This document shows, one piece after another, positions 1-8,014 of a stretch of DNA of 36,853 bases (positions within the stretch are counted from its first letter, which is position 1; each line of letters starts with the position of its first letter). A program made the position numbers and the translations under genes. Location: IMG/VR virus record IMGVR_UViG_3300007735_000685, positions 1 to 36,853 of that record. One strand, written 5' to 3'. This DNA is from a virus. The notes under the pieces were generated by a model. It was given only the letters and a program-made list of their open reading frames with translations. It was not told the DNA's origin and made no database searches.

Positions 1-126
1 CATCGCCCACGACATAGGCAACGCCGTTGCGCTCCTCGTAGCGAACGCTGGTGATGTCGCCGACCGCCTCGGGCCGCGTGGGCTTGCCGTCCTTCTCGTG
101 TTCGATGACGAGTTTCGGACGCGAGC
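1..126. repeat. Terminal direct repeat, left copy (circular junction)
   Basis: Bases 1-126 are identical to 36728-36853. The protease reading frame continues through the join without interruption, so the two ends are the same locus read twice. A 126-base exact overlap is the size a de Bruijn assembler with k near 127 leaves on a circular contig. This suggests a circular or circularly permuted molecule rather than a biological terminal repeat, but sequence alone cannot settle it. Confidence 0.95.
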
Positions 127-304
127 CGCGCGAGATGAACTTGCCCGTGCGCTGCACAATGTCCTTCACGCGGCCATTGTCGTACTGCTGCATGGCCTCG
201 TCCTCGTCCGAGTCGATGGACGGATCGAAGCCCATGAACAACTCAAGGTTCTTGATGCGAACCTTGCCTTCAGGCGTGTTCTCGACGGTGTGGGATGCTG
301 GCAT
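1..304 (-). CDS. Prohead protease-scaffold, N-terminal part (continues at 36727 across the circle)
   Basis: This is the 5' part of a 419-residue gene: ATG at 304-302, reading down to base 1 and continuing at 36727-35772. I joined the two parts by hand and the frame stays open. The product resembles Mu gpI-type capsid maturation serine proteases, which cleave scaffold and capsid precursors inside the prohead. In the joined protein the likely catalytic His is H69 (in VIEHE) and the likely Ser is S122 (in RRSAEI); the stretch SEVALLG at 132-138 is also typical of the family. The start lies two bases after the stop of the upstream gene (307-765), consistent with coupled translation. Only the break at the window edge makes it look partial. 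Confidence 0.85.
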   Translation of the reverse strand, partial: MPASHTVENTPEGKVRIKNLELFMGFDPSIDSDEDEAMQQYDNGRVKDIVQRTGKFISRGSRPKLVIEHEKDGKPTRPEAVGDITSVRYEERNGVAYVVGD

Positions 305-306
305 GG

Positions 307-765
307 TCAAAGGCTGTCCGCGATTTCCTTGGCCCAACTGACGATTTCACTAGTGGGCGCAGTTGCGACCCATTTCCAATGATCCGCACCTTCCCGCCAA
401 TCGTCCGACATGATGATTCTCGCATACTTGCGAAGTTCTGACGATCCCTGCACGCGACGATTCGCCGCAGCATAATCATCCGCAAACCGCTCCTTCCGGC
501 CCTTGCCGAAGTAGAAGCGATCCTCGACGGCGAATCGGGCGGGAGTGCCGGGGCTGGAGGCACGGATTTTCCATGCGGCAGTTCTCTGCGGCACCATCCG
601 CCCACGCGAAATGGGGTCAGGAAGTTCCACCATGTAATAATCGCCGTCGATCATCTTCTTGACAATCACGCCTTGTACCAATTTGTTGCCCTGCAACACC
701 GTGACAGATTGACCGGGACGAAACTCCGTCTGTTCCGACATCTTGTCCTTCGCGCCGTCAGCCAT
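307..765 (-). CDS. Head-module protein with RPGQPERF-type motifs (152 aa)
   Basis: The family is unknown. Residues 15-68 look like a small beta-barrel (SVTVLQGNKLVQGVIVKKM, then YYMVELPDP), similar in feel to an SH3/KOW fold. Next come SPGTPARF at 71-78 and EDRFYFGKGRKERF at 81-94, which closely match the start of the preceding gene product (EDKFYFGKPGQPERF). The C-terminal 55 residues are helical and Trp-rich. It starts 8 bases inside the upstream gene and ends two bases before the protease start. Its place between MuF and the protease suggests an accessory head or internal virion protein, but no function can be assigned. Confidence 0.7.
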   Translation of the reverse strand: MADGAKDKMSEQTEFRPGQSVTVLQGNKLVQGVIVKKMIDGDYYMVELPDPISRGRMVPQRTAAWKIRASSPGTPARFAVEDRFYFGKGRKERFADDYAAANRRVQGSSELRKYARIIMSDDWREGADHWKWVATAPTSEIVSWAKEIADSL

Positions 766-1702
766 TCTTCACCTCCACATTCCAGTAGCGTCCAGTCGTG
801 GCGACAGGACTAGTTGCGCTGTAGCCCTTGCCCGCCACGCGGCGAGCAAAGTTTCCGGCCACATCGCCGTCCTCAAACGAAATCACGAGCGTATCGCTGC
901 CAGCCTGCACGGCGCGCCATCCGCCCTCGGGCATCGCTTTCTCGGAAAGCAACTTGCCGAGAATGGGCGACTTGCTGGCCTCGGCGAACGATCCGCGCTC
1001 AAGGCTTGATGCGTCAAACTTGTCGGGCTGGCCGGGGCGGGAAGATTCGTTCCGCATCGTGATTCCAACCAAGAGAGTCGGCCCCATAGACAGCGTGTTG
1101 TAACTGCTTCCACTCGCCATCAGCAATTCGCCCTTTGAGTTCACTTTGAACAATGGCCGACCCGACGCTTCCCATTTCTTCCAAGTTTTCGGCGTGATCT
1201 TGGTGATCTTGGTCATGGTAGACACATAGACCGTCTGACCGGACGAGAGAGCCGAGGTGATCTTCTGCAAAATACTCGGCCCAATCGGTGTGCCACCTTC
1301 CGCGAACCGCTCGGGCTGGCCGGGGCGGGAGAAGGGAGCCTTGCCACTTCGCGCCCGCTCCTCCATTTTGTCCCACTTGTCGATGAATGCGCGAACTTCG
1401 GCAACCGCCTTCTTTGCTTTTGCTTGAACGCGCGAGTCTTTGTGCTTCAGAACTCCACGGGCTTCGTCAAGGAAATTGAGAAGGCGATTGGAATACGCAT
1501 TCGTATCAAAAATCCATCCGGTATCACGCGGATTCTTCTTGACTGCCTTTTGCATGACTTGCGTCATTTGCTTCATGTCTTTTTGAATCTCGGAAATCGC
1601 AAGATCAAGATCAGAAGCCAAAATGTTGACAGGACGGTAACTGTATCCAAACCGCTCGGGCTGACCGGGCTTTCCGAAATAGAACTTGTCTTCTGTGTTC
1701 AT
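758..1702 (-). CDS. Modular head-associated protein with three PGQP[ED][RK]F repeats (314 aa)
   Basis: Not a family I recognise. The protein looks like three blocks, each opened by the same octapeptide: KPGQPERF at 11-18, RPGQPERF at 126-133 and RPGQPDKF at 222-229. Block 1 (19-125) is helical and Lys-rich; block 2 (134-221) is mixed beta with Thr/Lys runs; block 3 (230-314) is a compact alpha/beta segment (TLVISFEDGDVAGNFARRVAGK). Two of the repeats share 20 identical bases (1023-1042 and 1311-1330). The start ATG overlaps the MuF stop (ATGA). A structural or internal head protein is likely from context; the motif could be a processing or docking site. Confidence 0.7.
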   Translation of the reverse strand: MNTEDKFYFGKPGQPERFGYSYRPVNILASDLDLAISEIQKDMKQMTQVMQKAVKKNPRDTGWIFDTNAYSNRLLNFLDEARGVLKHKDSRVQAKAKKAVAEVRAFIDKWDKMEERARSGKAPFSRPGQPERFAEGGTPIGPSILQKITSALSSGQTVYVSTMTKITKITPKTWKKWEASGRPLFKVNSKGELLMASGSSYNTLSMGPTLLVGITMRNESSRPGQPDKFDASSLERGSFAEASKSPILGKLLSEKAMPEGGWRAVQAGSDTLVISFEDGDVAGNFARRVAGKGYSATSPVATTGRYWNVEVKNG

Positions 1703-2757
1703 CGTTTAAATCCGGGATCGGGGTAATCGCCTCTGTCGATGATGCGTTGCCGTGCTGCGTTATACCGCGCCAGCGCGGCACGGTCTAGAGTTCCGTCCTT
1801 GCTCACAAGCCGCATCGCTCGCGCCTCGTCAAAGGTCACGGGCATGAGTGCGCCGCGACAGTTGAAGCCGTTCGGCGGCACTAGCCCCTGCCGCTTGAAG
1901 TCCGCAGCCGTGGCTATGTAGCCGTCCATTTGCCAATGCGATCCGGGGTTCCGGCTCTTGCCCTTCGGACGGTAAACGCCACCCGGCGCGCCTCGCGTTC
2001 GGCTGTCGTGGATTTCGACTAGGCGCAGCAGCGGAGCCCACTTGGCGACGGCTGGCTTGTCCATCGCGTCGGCGGTCGCATCGTTGTAAGCCGAAGCCAT
2101 GTTGGTGCGGTAGACCGTTTCCAGCCTCGCACCCGTCGTGCCGATGATGCCTTCGACCTGTGCGCGCCGAATGAACGCCGACAGGCTCCCCGTCTTGAGT
2201 CCCTTCGGCGTGTCCGCAGTCTCAATCGCGCGGGCGATCAAGTCGCGCAGCCGGGTTGCCTGCTTCTCGGTAGCACCCTTGACGCGGAACGAGCCGTCGA
2301 TGGTCGCGCGAAGGGCTTCCAGCCGCTTGGACAGGTCACGAATGGCCGTTCGGCTCTCGGATTTCGCAATGCGCTCCGACAGCCTGCGCATCTGTCGCCG
2401 GATGCGCTGCACCTCCAGCCAAGAACGAGGGATGCGCCGCCGAAAGGCTTGCACGGCCTCCCAAAACACGCCCGGAGTAAATCCGGCGTTCCAATCATCG
2501 TTCGCAAAACGATCCGGCTTCTCGTCCGGCCATTCCTCGGCTTCCCATTCGGCTCCCTGCGCCTTCGCAGCCGCGTGGGCGCGAGCCACGCCCGCAAGAG
2601 CCGACAAGGTTAGCACCTGTCCTAGCGCGTTCCCGTACCGCTCCCAAGCCTCCTCGGCTTCCTCCGGTTCCTCGCGCACTTGTGCGGCTAGGGCCGCGCG
2701 ATACCAGCGGGCGACTTCCCGCAGGCCGCGCCGATAGATGCGGTCGAACTCGGTCAC
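1699..2757 (-). CDS. MuF-like head morphogenesis protein
   Basis: 352 residues, GTG start overlapping the portal stop (GTGA). The C-terminal third carries MuF/SPP1-gp7 family signatures: TVYRTNMASAYNDA near 219-232 and VPPNGFNCRGAL near 295-306, with two conserved His in between (EIHDSRT, GSHWQMDG). MuF proteins are minor head components bound next to the portal and are needed for head assembly or DNA ejection. The N-terminal half is helical and charged and contains EKPDRFAND at 79-87, a version of the motif repeated in neighbouring head proteins. Order TerS-TerL-portal-MuF is standard. Confidence 0.92.
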   Translation of the reverse strand: MTEFDRIYRRGLREVARWYRAALAAQVREEPEEAEEAWERYGNALGQVLTLSALAGVARAHAAAKAQGAEWEAEEWPDEKPDRFANDDWNAGFTPGVFWEAVQAFRRRIPRSWLEVQRIRRQMRRLSERIAKSESRTAIRDLSKRLEALRATIDGSFRVKGATEKQATRLRDLIARAIETADTPKGLKTGSLSAFIRRAQVEGIIGTTGARLETVYRTNMASAYNDATADAMDKPAVAKWAPLLRLVEIHDSRTRGAPGGVYRPKGKSRNPGSHWQMDGYIATAADFKRQGLVPPNGFNCRGALMPVTFDEARAMRLVSKDGTLDRAALARYNAARQRIIDRGDYPDPGFKR

Positions 2758-5459
2758 TTGCGGCGACTTGCTGCGGTCACAATCGCTCCGATGGCTTCAA
2801 GCAAGGCATCGTTCTCTTCGATAGTTGCCTCGGACTTCCGGCCAATCGCGCTGTACTTTTCAAACTGCTTGAGGAGCATTGCATACGCAGAACGCATCTT
2901 CTGTTCAGCGATGGAGAACATCGTTTTTCGACCATGCTTGGAATTTTCCGCCTTGTATGGCGGAAGTCCCAATTTGGCAGCATCGCGCTTGTTCAGTTCC
3001 TTGCCAAACTTCTTGCGGAATTCAAGATGCAACTGCCGCCGCCTTTCTCTTACTTCTTCGAGTTTCTTCGTCGTTTCCGCCACGCGCTCATTCGCGGCTT
3101 TCACACGAGCATCCGCTTCCGCGATCAATGGCGCAAAGTGATCGTCCAATGCCTTTCGCGCTGCGGCGTGTCGAGTTTCCATCTCTGCGATGATTTCTTT
3201 CGACCGCTCGCTGATGTTCTGTTGCGCCGCCGCTTGAACGGTCTGCTTCCATTGATCGCTGGACATCGGCTTGTTGAGGTTGGCCAACTTTCCCTTTAGA
3301 TCATCGATCTTTGCGCGGATGCGCTTGACCTGTCGTTCGCTCTTGCGAACCTCATCCTTTACTTCCTCGTCCGTCCCTTCGATCCGGTCGCGCCGCCGCT
3401 CCTTCTTCGGCGCGGCTGGCTTGCGGCCACCGTCCCCTTTCGATTCCTCGCCACCGCCCCCGCCTTCGCCCGCCCCGCAAGTGTTTCCGGGCTGAAACCC
3501 ATCCGGCCCAATGCCACAGTTCGCGCCGTCGAACCGAGCCTTCGCGCCCCGCTTGGAGTGCAGTTCTCCGCGCCGCTTCATCGACAGCGCGATAGCCACG
3601 GCCTGATCCTGCGGGTAGCCCTCGCCGCGCAGCAGCGCGATCTTGCGACTCACCGCATCGTCCTCGGCGGCGTTCTCGTCCTTGCCCTCGGCGCGGTCAA
3701 GTTCCTTGTCCTTGCGCTTGGCCCACGCCTTGCCGGGGTCGCCGCCCCAAAGCAGCCAAGCGATGTAGCCCGCCGAATCCTCGCCCCATCCCTCGCCCTG
3801 CTTGTCCACCTCGTGCCGTGCGAAATACGAGTGCATTCTTCTTACGGTGGACGGCGAGAGCGTCTTGCGGTTCGACAGGTCGCGCGCGCGAGCCACGCCA
3901 ACTTCCGTGCCGCCCCTGCCGTGCTTCTTCCGCAGTTCCAGTCCGCGACGGGCCGCGCTCGCCATCTCCTCGGTTGGCGTAAGGTCAACATCCGAAAGGG
4001 CGAATCTGTCCTTCTGAAACGGCTGGCTTTCCTCCGGCGTTCCATCGTCCTCCGGCCCCATCGGTGGGAGGTCGAGCGGGCCGGGGCCACCCATGCCGCC
4101 CTCGGCGGGAGCCTGAAGAACCGCTTCGTCATCCTCCGGCTCGGCAAGGCCAAGCACCTTGCGCGCCTCGCGCTCGCTCACGCGGCCACCCAACTTCGTG
4201 AAGGATTCGATGGCCTTCATGTACTCGTCCGGGTTCGGCTTGCTCACGCTGAACGAGAACGCGGGCGGAACGGCATCATCTCCGAAGTTCATGCGGAACA
4301 ACGGCGTGACGATTTCGCGCGTGATCGTTTCGGCCAGCGCATTCGCCACATAGGTCAACTGACGGTTGAGGGTCTGCGCGTGTTGGTCGCCGATGCTGGA
4401 ACCAAGCCCGCTCGTGACGGCCTGCGAAGTTCCCGTCTGACCAAGAATCACTTCCTTGATGTTCTCGGTAAGATACTCAACCATCTTAGCAAACGCTTCG
4501 GCATTGCCGCCGTTCGGCTCAAGAATCTTGATGTCGTAGCCCGCGTCCGTGCCGTCGCCGTTCTTCGGAATCAGAACCGAGACATCGCCAAGCAGGTTCT
4601 GCATGGCGGTTTCCATGTCGGCCTTCGCAGCATCGTTGCCAACCGGGTAGTTGCCGACCCGGATGCCCATGCTATAACGCTCAATGTACGTCGCCCAATT
4701 CTGTAGCGCGGCCTGCTTCAGCGACCAGTAGTACCACACGAGGTCTCGCATACCGCGACCGAGGTAGGCATTCTCGGCCTCGTATGGATCGTCAAAGTCC
4801 ACACCCTGCGGCTGGAATGTGTGAAGCGCAATCGTCGCGCGCTGTTCATCGTCAAGCGGCAGAACGCGGCTATCCCAACCAATCACCGTTCCGTTGATCT
4901 TGTCGGTGTCCGGCTGCGCGCCTCCGATGGTCTGCGTGTAGTAGCGCGGGCCGACCTTCAGGCCAAGTTGCCCGAGTTCGGTGATTGTCACGCTGTCGCC
5001 GTGAATCGGAAGCCAATCGCGGACATAGACCGTTTCGCCCTGCTTGCCGAACACCATGTTCACCGCGCTCCGGCCGTACCAAAGCGCATCCAGCAGATGC
5101 CGCATGAGGTCGGTAAAGCGCGGGATGTTCTTTAGCAGTTTCTCAACGAACGCAGCCTGCTCGGCGGCTTCTTCGTCCTTCTGAAGATCGGCGGGAACCT
5201 GAACGGCCCACTCGCTGCAAGCGACCGACAGTTGCAGCATGGTAAGCGGCCCCATGATGTCGGGGTCGTAACGCATCTGCCGCTGAAGGTTTCGATCCTT
5301 GCGAAACGCAAGCGACCCTTGCCGAAGAATCTTGTTGACCGAGAGGTAGTAAGACCGCTGAAGTTCAACGGGCGTGACCAACGCCTGAAAGATTGGCGCG
5401 GTGCGAATCTGATCGGCTGCTTGGGTTTGGTCGGCTGCGTTCTGCGGCATGAGGCTCAT
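2754..5459 (-). CDS. Portal protein with long C-terminal extension (901 aa)
   Basis: The portal forms the dodecameric DNA gate at the head vertex. I chose ATG 5459 because it overlaps the TerL stop (ATGA); an in-frame ATG at 5483 would lie deeper in TerL. Residues 1 to about 450 form a Mu gp29/DUF935-like core (cues: DPDIMGPLTML, EVILGQTGTSQAVTSGLGS, VSEREARKVLGL). The usual portal length is about 430-550, so some 440 residues are extra. They hold KDRFALSD (483-490), a conserved phage module around HGRGGTEVGVARARDL and IAWLLWGGDPGKAWA (513-582), EGYPQDQAVAIAL (613-625), CGIGPDGFQPGNTC (648-661), a poly-Gly hinge and a long charged coiled coil (about 690-901). The function of the extension is unknown. 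Confidence 0.9.
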   Translation of the reverse strand: MSLMPQNAADQTQAADQIRTAPIFQALVTPVELQRSYYLSVNKILRQGSLAFRKDRNLQRQMRYDPDIMGPLTMLQLSVACSEWAVQVPADLQKDEEAAEQAAFVEKLLKNIPRFTDLMRHLLDALWYGRSAVNMVFGKQGETVYVRDWLPIHGDSVTITELGQLGLKVGPRYYTQTIGGAQPDTDKINGTVIGWDSRVLPLDDEQRATIALHTFQPQGVDFDDPYEAENAYLGRGMRDLVWYYWSLKQAALQNWATYIERYSMGIRVGNYPVGNDAAKADMETAMQNLLGDVSVLIPKNGDGTDAGYDIKILEPNGGNAEAFAKMVEYLTENIKEVILGQTGTSQAVTSGLGSSIGDQHAQTLNRQLTYVANALAETITREIVTPLFRMNFGDDAVPPAFSFSVSKPNPDEYMKAIESFTKLGGRVSEREARKVLGLAEPEDDEAVLQAPAEGGMGGPGPLDLPPMGPEDDGTPEESQPFQKDRFALSDVDLTPTEEMASAARRGLELRKKHGRGGTEVGVARARDLSNRKTLSPSTVRRMHSYFARHEVDKQGEGWGEDSAGYIAWLLWGGDPGKAWAKRKDKELDRAEGKDENAAEDDAVSRKIALLRGEGYPQDQAVAIALSMKRRGELHSKRGAKARFDGANCGIGPDGFQPGNTCGAGEGGGGGEESKGDGGRKPAAPKKERRRDRIEGTDEEVKDEVRKSERQVKRIRAKIDDLKGKLANLNKPMSSDQWKQTVQAAAQQNISERSKEIIAEMETRHAAARKALDDHFAPLIAEADARVKAANERVAETTKKLEEVRERRRQLHLEFRKKFGKELNKRDAAKLGLPPYKAENSKHGRKTMFSIAEQKMRSAYAMLLKQFEKYSAIGRKSEATIEENDALLEAIGAIVTAASRRK

Positions 5460-6886
5460 GGATTGTTCCCGTACAGCCTCCACAGTTTCGGGCGCGTATT
5501 CGCCACCGTGGCGGGCTTTGATTGTGGATCATAACGCCGCGTTCTGCCATGCTCTAGCAAATCGCACACGACATCTACCGTATCGTCATGCTCTCCAGCA
5601 GGGAAGGAAACCATCTCGTCGCGGATTGGCTCTTGGGTCGATTCGAGCCTGCCATCCGCTCTGCATCGCAGCCGGAGCCGCCCCTGCTCGACCATCGGTT
5701 GCGCCTCGCTAGCCCGCGTGATCTTGTCCTTCGTGCGAGTCAGACGGCGAACCGGGATGCGGGTTGCCTGCTGGAGTTGCTGGCAGAGGCCCGCTTGGGG
5801 GCCGTTGCCTTCGGCGAGGATCAGAGCCGCCCCTAGACGGTCGCAGGCATCCGTAGCGCGGCGCACGAATTCGGGAAATGTCGCCTGCACCCGAAGGCAC
5901 TCCAGCACCCAAACATTCGCGTCACGGTCAAGCAGCGCGATTACGCAAACGCTGTAGTCGCCCTTTTCGCCGCGCTTCTCGGTGAATGCCCAATCAATCG
6001 CCGCGACAATCGTGCCGTTGTTGCGCGCACTCTCGGGCGGGTCAACCGGGTAGTAGCCCGCCTCAAGCCATTCAGGCCGGAACACAAGCGATTCATCGGA
6101 AACGGGTACGAGTTCGTAGGCGCGCGCGTAGCCGAGCGGCCCCATTTCGCGCCGCTGCGCTGCCAGCACCTCCGGCGTAAACACCTCCGGCCACGGGCTT
6201 TCAAAGCCTCGGCACGGCTTCCAAAACAGGTTGGAATCCTCTTCGCCCGCGCGTTTCCATTCGGCGGTCAGGTCATCGGTGTGGTACGGCGTGAACAGCC
6301 TCCAAGTACGCGGCCTGCCCGCGCTGAAATCGCGCATGGGTAGCCAGTTGTTTCGCCACGCCTCCTTCACCTTCTCTCGCTCGGCGGGGATCAGCACGGA
6401 GTTTCGCAGGTCGCAAACATCGTCCCCGCACAGGAGATCGACGCGACCGCCAGCGCGGCCAAAAATGTTCGCGGCCTGCATCGTCGCATCCCGGTGCATA
6501 GACGCGGATTTCACCACGATTTCGTTGCTGCCATCCGTGGACGGGTCGGGCTTGAGCATCTTGATTTCGGGAAAGACCATCCCGTAGACCTCGCTCCGCA
6601 TGATCTGCACCACCATGCGGATTTGCTCTTGCGCCTTCGCCACCGTCTGACCAATGTGCTTGATGCGAATGGATGGGTTCCGGCCAATCTCCCACGCCTG
6701 CCGAATGCCTAGTTGGACGCTCTTCCCGTGTCCGCGTGGCATTCCTACGGCTGCGTCGCCGTACTTCGATAGATGCGCCTGCATCGCCGTGTGCAGCCCA
6801 GATTGGTTGAACCCAAGCAGTTCGGCAAAGATGTCGGGGCATTCGCGCGCCGCCGCGATGACCGCGCTCGTGTCCGGGTCAACCAT
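5456..6886 (-). CDS. terL: Terminase large subunit
   Basis: 476 residues, the DNA-packaging motor with ATPase and nuclease domains. Visible motifs: Walker A GMPRGHGKS (48-56), Walker B RVDLLCGDDV (148-157), coupling-type motif LFTPYHTDD (197-205), and an RNase-H-like nuclease with D298 (AAIDWAF), E359 (LAEGNG) and a C-terminal HDDTVDVV (433-440) supplying further acidic metal ligands. Length is normal. It starts 8 bases within the TerS gene and its stop overlaps the portal start, so the three packaging genes are translationally coupled. The packaging mode (cos or headful) cannot be read from these motifs alone. Confidence 0.95.
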   Translation of the reverse strand: MVDPDTSAVIAAARECPDIFAELLGFNQSGLHTAMQAHLSKYGDAAVGMPRGHGKSVQLGIRQAWEIGRNPSIRIKHIGQTVAKAQEQIRMVVQIMRSEVYGMVFPEIKMLKPDPSTDGSNEIVVKSASMHRDATMQAANIFGRAGGRVDLLCGDDVCDLRNSVLIPAEREKVKEAWRNNWLPMRDFSAGRPRTWRLFTPYHTDDLTAEWKRAGEEDSNLFWKPCRGFESPWPEVFTPEVLAAQRREMGPLGYARAYELVPVSDESLVFRPEWLEAGYYPVDPPESARNNGTIVAAIDWAFTEKRGEKGDYSVCVIALLDRDANVWVLECLRVQATFPEFVRRATDACDRLGAALILAEGNGPQAGLCQQLQQATRIPVRRLTRTKDKITRASEAQPMVEQGRLRLRCRADGRLESTQEPIRDEMVSFPAGEHDDTVDVVCDLLEHGRTRRYDPQSKPATVANTRPKLWRLYGNNP

Positions 6887-7286
6887 CCGTTCCTAACCGC
6901 TTTGCGATGATGGCGCGGGCGCGGGCCTGAATCTCGGGGCTAATCACCACGCGCTCGGTGGCTTCGCCATCCTCCAGCCGTTCCATCTTGTCCAGCGCGA
7001 TTGCCGTGTTCACGCGGTCTCGGGCCATCGCGGCCAACACTTCGGCAGCCCGCAGCCTGTCGCGCGGTTGCGCCATCGTGTCGTTGAGGATGCGAGCGCA
7101 GACATCGGGAGCCTGCTCCATCACCTCATCGGGAATCTTCCACCCGTGCGTAATGGCCCGTTGCAGCAGCCGCAGGGCCGACCGCTGCCTCCGGGGCGGC
7201 TCGTTGACCACAGGCACGGAAGGCGTTTCCGTGAGGTCTACGGGCGCGGTAGCGTCGGGCTTGGATTGAATGCGTTTCCTAGCCAT
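6879..7286 (-). CDS. terS: Probable terminase small subunit
   Basis: 135 residues directly before TerL and overlapping it by 8 bases. The N-terminus is basic and disordered (MARKRIQSKPD). A helical segment at 33-90 (RSALRLLQRAITHGWKIP, then DRLRAAEVLAAMARD) resembles the helical DNA-recognition/oligomer part of small terminases, and the tail is helical. No signature motif is diagnostic, so the assignment rests on position, size and helical composition. A GC-rich hairpin lies just upstream of its start. Confidence 0.72.
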   Translation of the reverse strand: MARKRIQSKPDATAPVDLTETPSVPVVNEPPRRQRSALRLLQRAITHGWKIPDEVMEQAPDVCARILNDTMAQPRDRLRAAEVLAAMARDRVNTAIALDKMERLEDGEATERVVISPEIQARARAIIAKRLGTDG

Positions 7287-7288
7287 GC

Positions 7289-7322
7289 AGAAATGCTACG
7301 GCCCCGACGGAAGCCGGGGCCG
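7289..7322 (-). terminator. Hairpin between lysis-like genes and TerS, possible leaky terminator
   Basis: On the minus strand a perfect 8-bp stem (CGGCCCCG/CGGGGCCG at 7315-7322 and 7299-7306) with an 8-base loop is followed by TAGCATTTCT. The T tract is weak, so this may attenuate rather than end transcription before the packaging genes. Confidence 0.45.
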
Positions 7323-7346
7323 CGCACCGAACAGTTCCTTTGCTCG

Positions 7347-7484
7347 TCAGTCCTTCTTGCCGGGAATCCATCCGGCAATCTTGGAGAGCGGGACGAGATG
7401 GCCCGCAATGTAGCCGATGGCAAAGGCGGCCACGGCTCCCCACACCGACCCAATCAGACTCTCAACCGTCGCAAGCATCATCAT
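7347..7484 (-). CDS. 45-residue single-pass membrane protein (holin candidate)
   Basis: A small gene with an AAAGGAG ribosome site eight bases before its first ATG. The ATG overlaps the stop of the upstream gene (ATGA). The product begins MMMLATVESLIGSVWGAV, has one hydrophobic helix (about 10-31) and ends in a short basic tail (GWIPGKKD). Its size and position beside other membrane proteins fit a small holin or similar lysis protein, but no family match is visible and the role is inferred from context only. Confidence 0.6.
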   Translation of the reverse strand: MMMLATVESLIGSVWGAVAAFAIGYIAGHLVPLSKIAGWIPGKKD

Positions 7485-8014
7485 GGTGAAGGCTCCTTTC
7501 GTTGCCATTCTAACGCAAGCCGCTGCACCTTGCGTATCGCTTGATCAAATTCTGGGTCGGCGGCTCGTCGGGCCGCGATGACCTCCCGAATGCCCTCGGG
7601 CTTGCTCTCATCCAGCGCGGCAACGGCTAGTTCGGCCTCCTGCACTTTGCGCCGGGGCAGCCACCCGATAGCCACGCGAATCGCCGCCGCAATTCCCGTA
7701 GCGGATACAAGCCACACGGCAGCCGCGCCCGTTGCCGCGATGGCAAGCCACTTCAGCAGCCCCGACCACCACGGCTCCCGGTCAACCACACCGGGCAAAG
7801 CCGTATGAATCGCCTGCGTCCCCTTTCCGATGGCGACCGCTTCGCTTGCAATCTGCGCTGCGTCGGCGATTACCTCGGGCTGGTCGGATCGCTCGCCAAT
7901 GCGAAGCGCGATGCGGTGAATCTCCGCAGCCCGCTCGCCAATGCCGTTGGCCTCTGTAGCAATACGCTCGCTAGCGGAGCAGCCGACGAGCAGCAGGCAA
8001 ACAAGACACCTCAC
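7481..8014 (-). CDS. Putative lipoprotein with a transmembrane helix (spanin-like candidate, 177 aa)
   Basis: The N-terminus MRCLVCLLLVGC is a very short signal peptide with a lipobox (LVGC, lipidated Cys12). Residues 13-78 are helical and amphipathic. A transmembrane segment follows at about 84-118 (LLKWLAIAATGAAAVWLVS), then a charged 58-residue helical tail. A lipid-anchored N-terminus plus a downstream membrane helix is the topology of unimolecular spanins, which join inner and outer membrane at the last step of Gram-negative lysis. The long tail after the helix is unusual for that class. Coupled by ATGA overlaps to both neighbours. Confidence 0.65.
   Translation of the reverse strand: MRCLVCLLLVGCSASERIATEANGIGERAAEIHRIALRIGERSDQPEVIADAAQIASEAVAIGKGTQAIHTALPGVVDREPWWSGLLKWLAIAATGAAAVWLVSATGIAAAIRVAIGWLPRRKVQEAELAVAALDESKPEGIREVIAARRAADPEFDQAIRKVQRLALEWQRKEPSP

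Noticed and set aside
1023-1330. Identical 20-base repeats as a mobile or recombination element
   Set aside because: Both copies encode the same RPGQP motif in frame, so protein-level repetition accounts for them.
3558-4706. Long plus-strand open frame of 382 codons
   Set aside because: It lies opposite the portal core, has Arg/His/Leu-rich shadow composition, no ribosome site and no recognisable domain.
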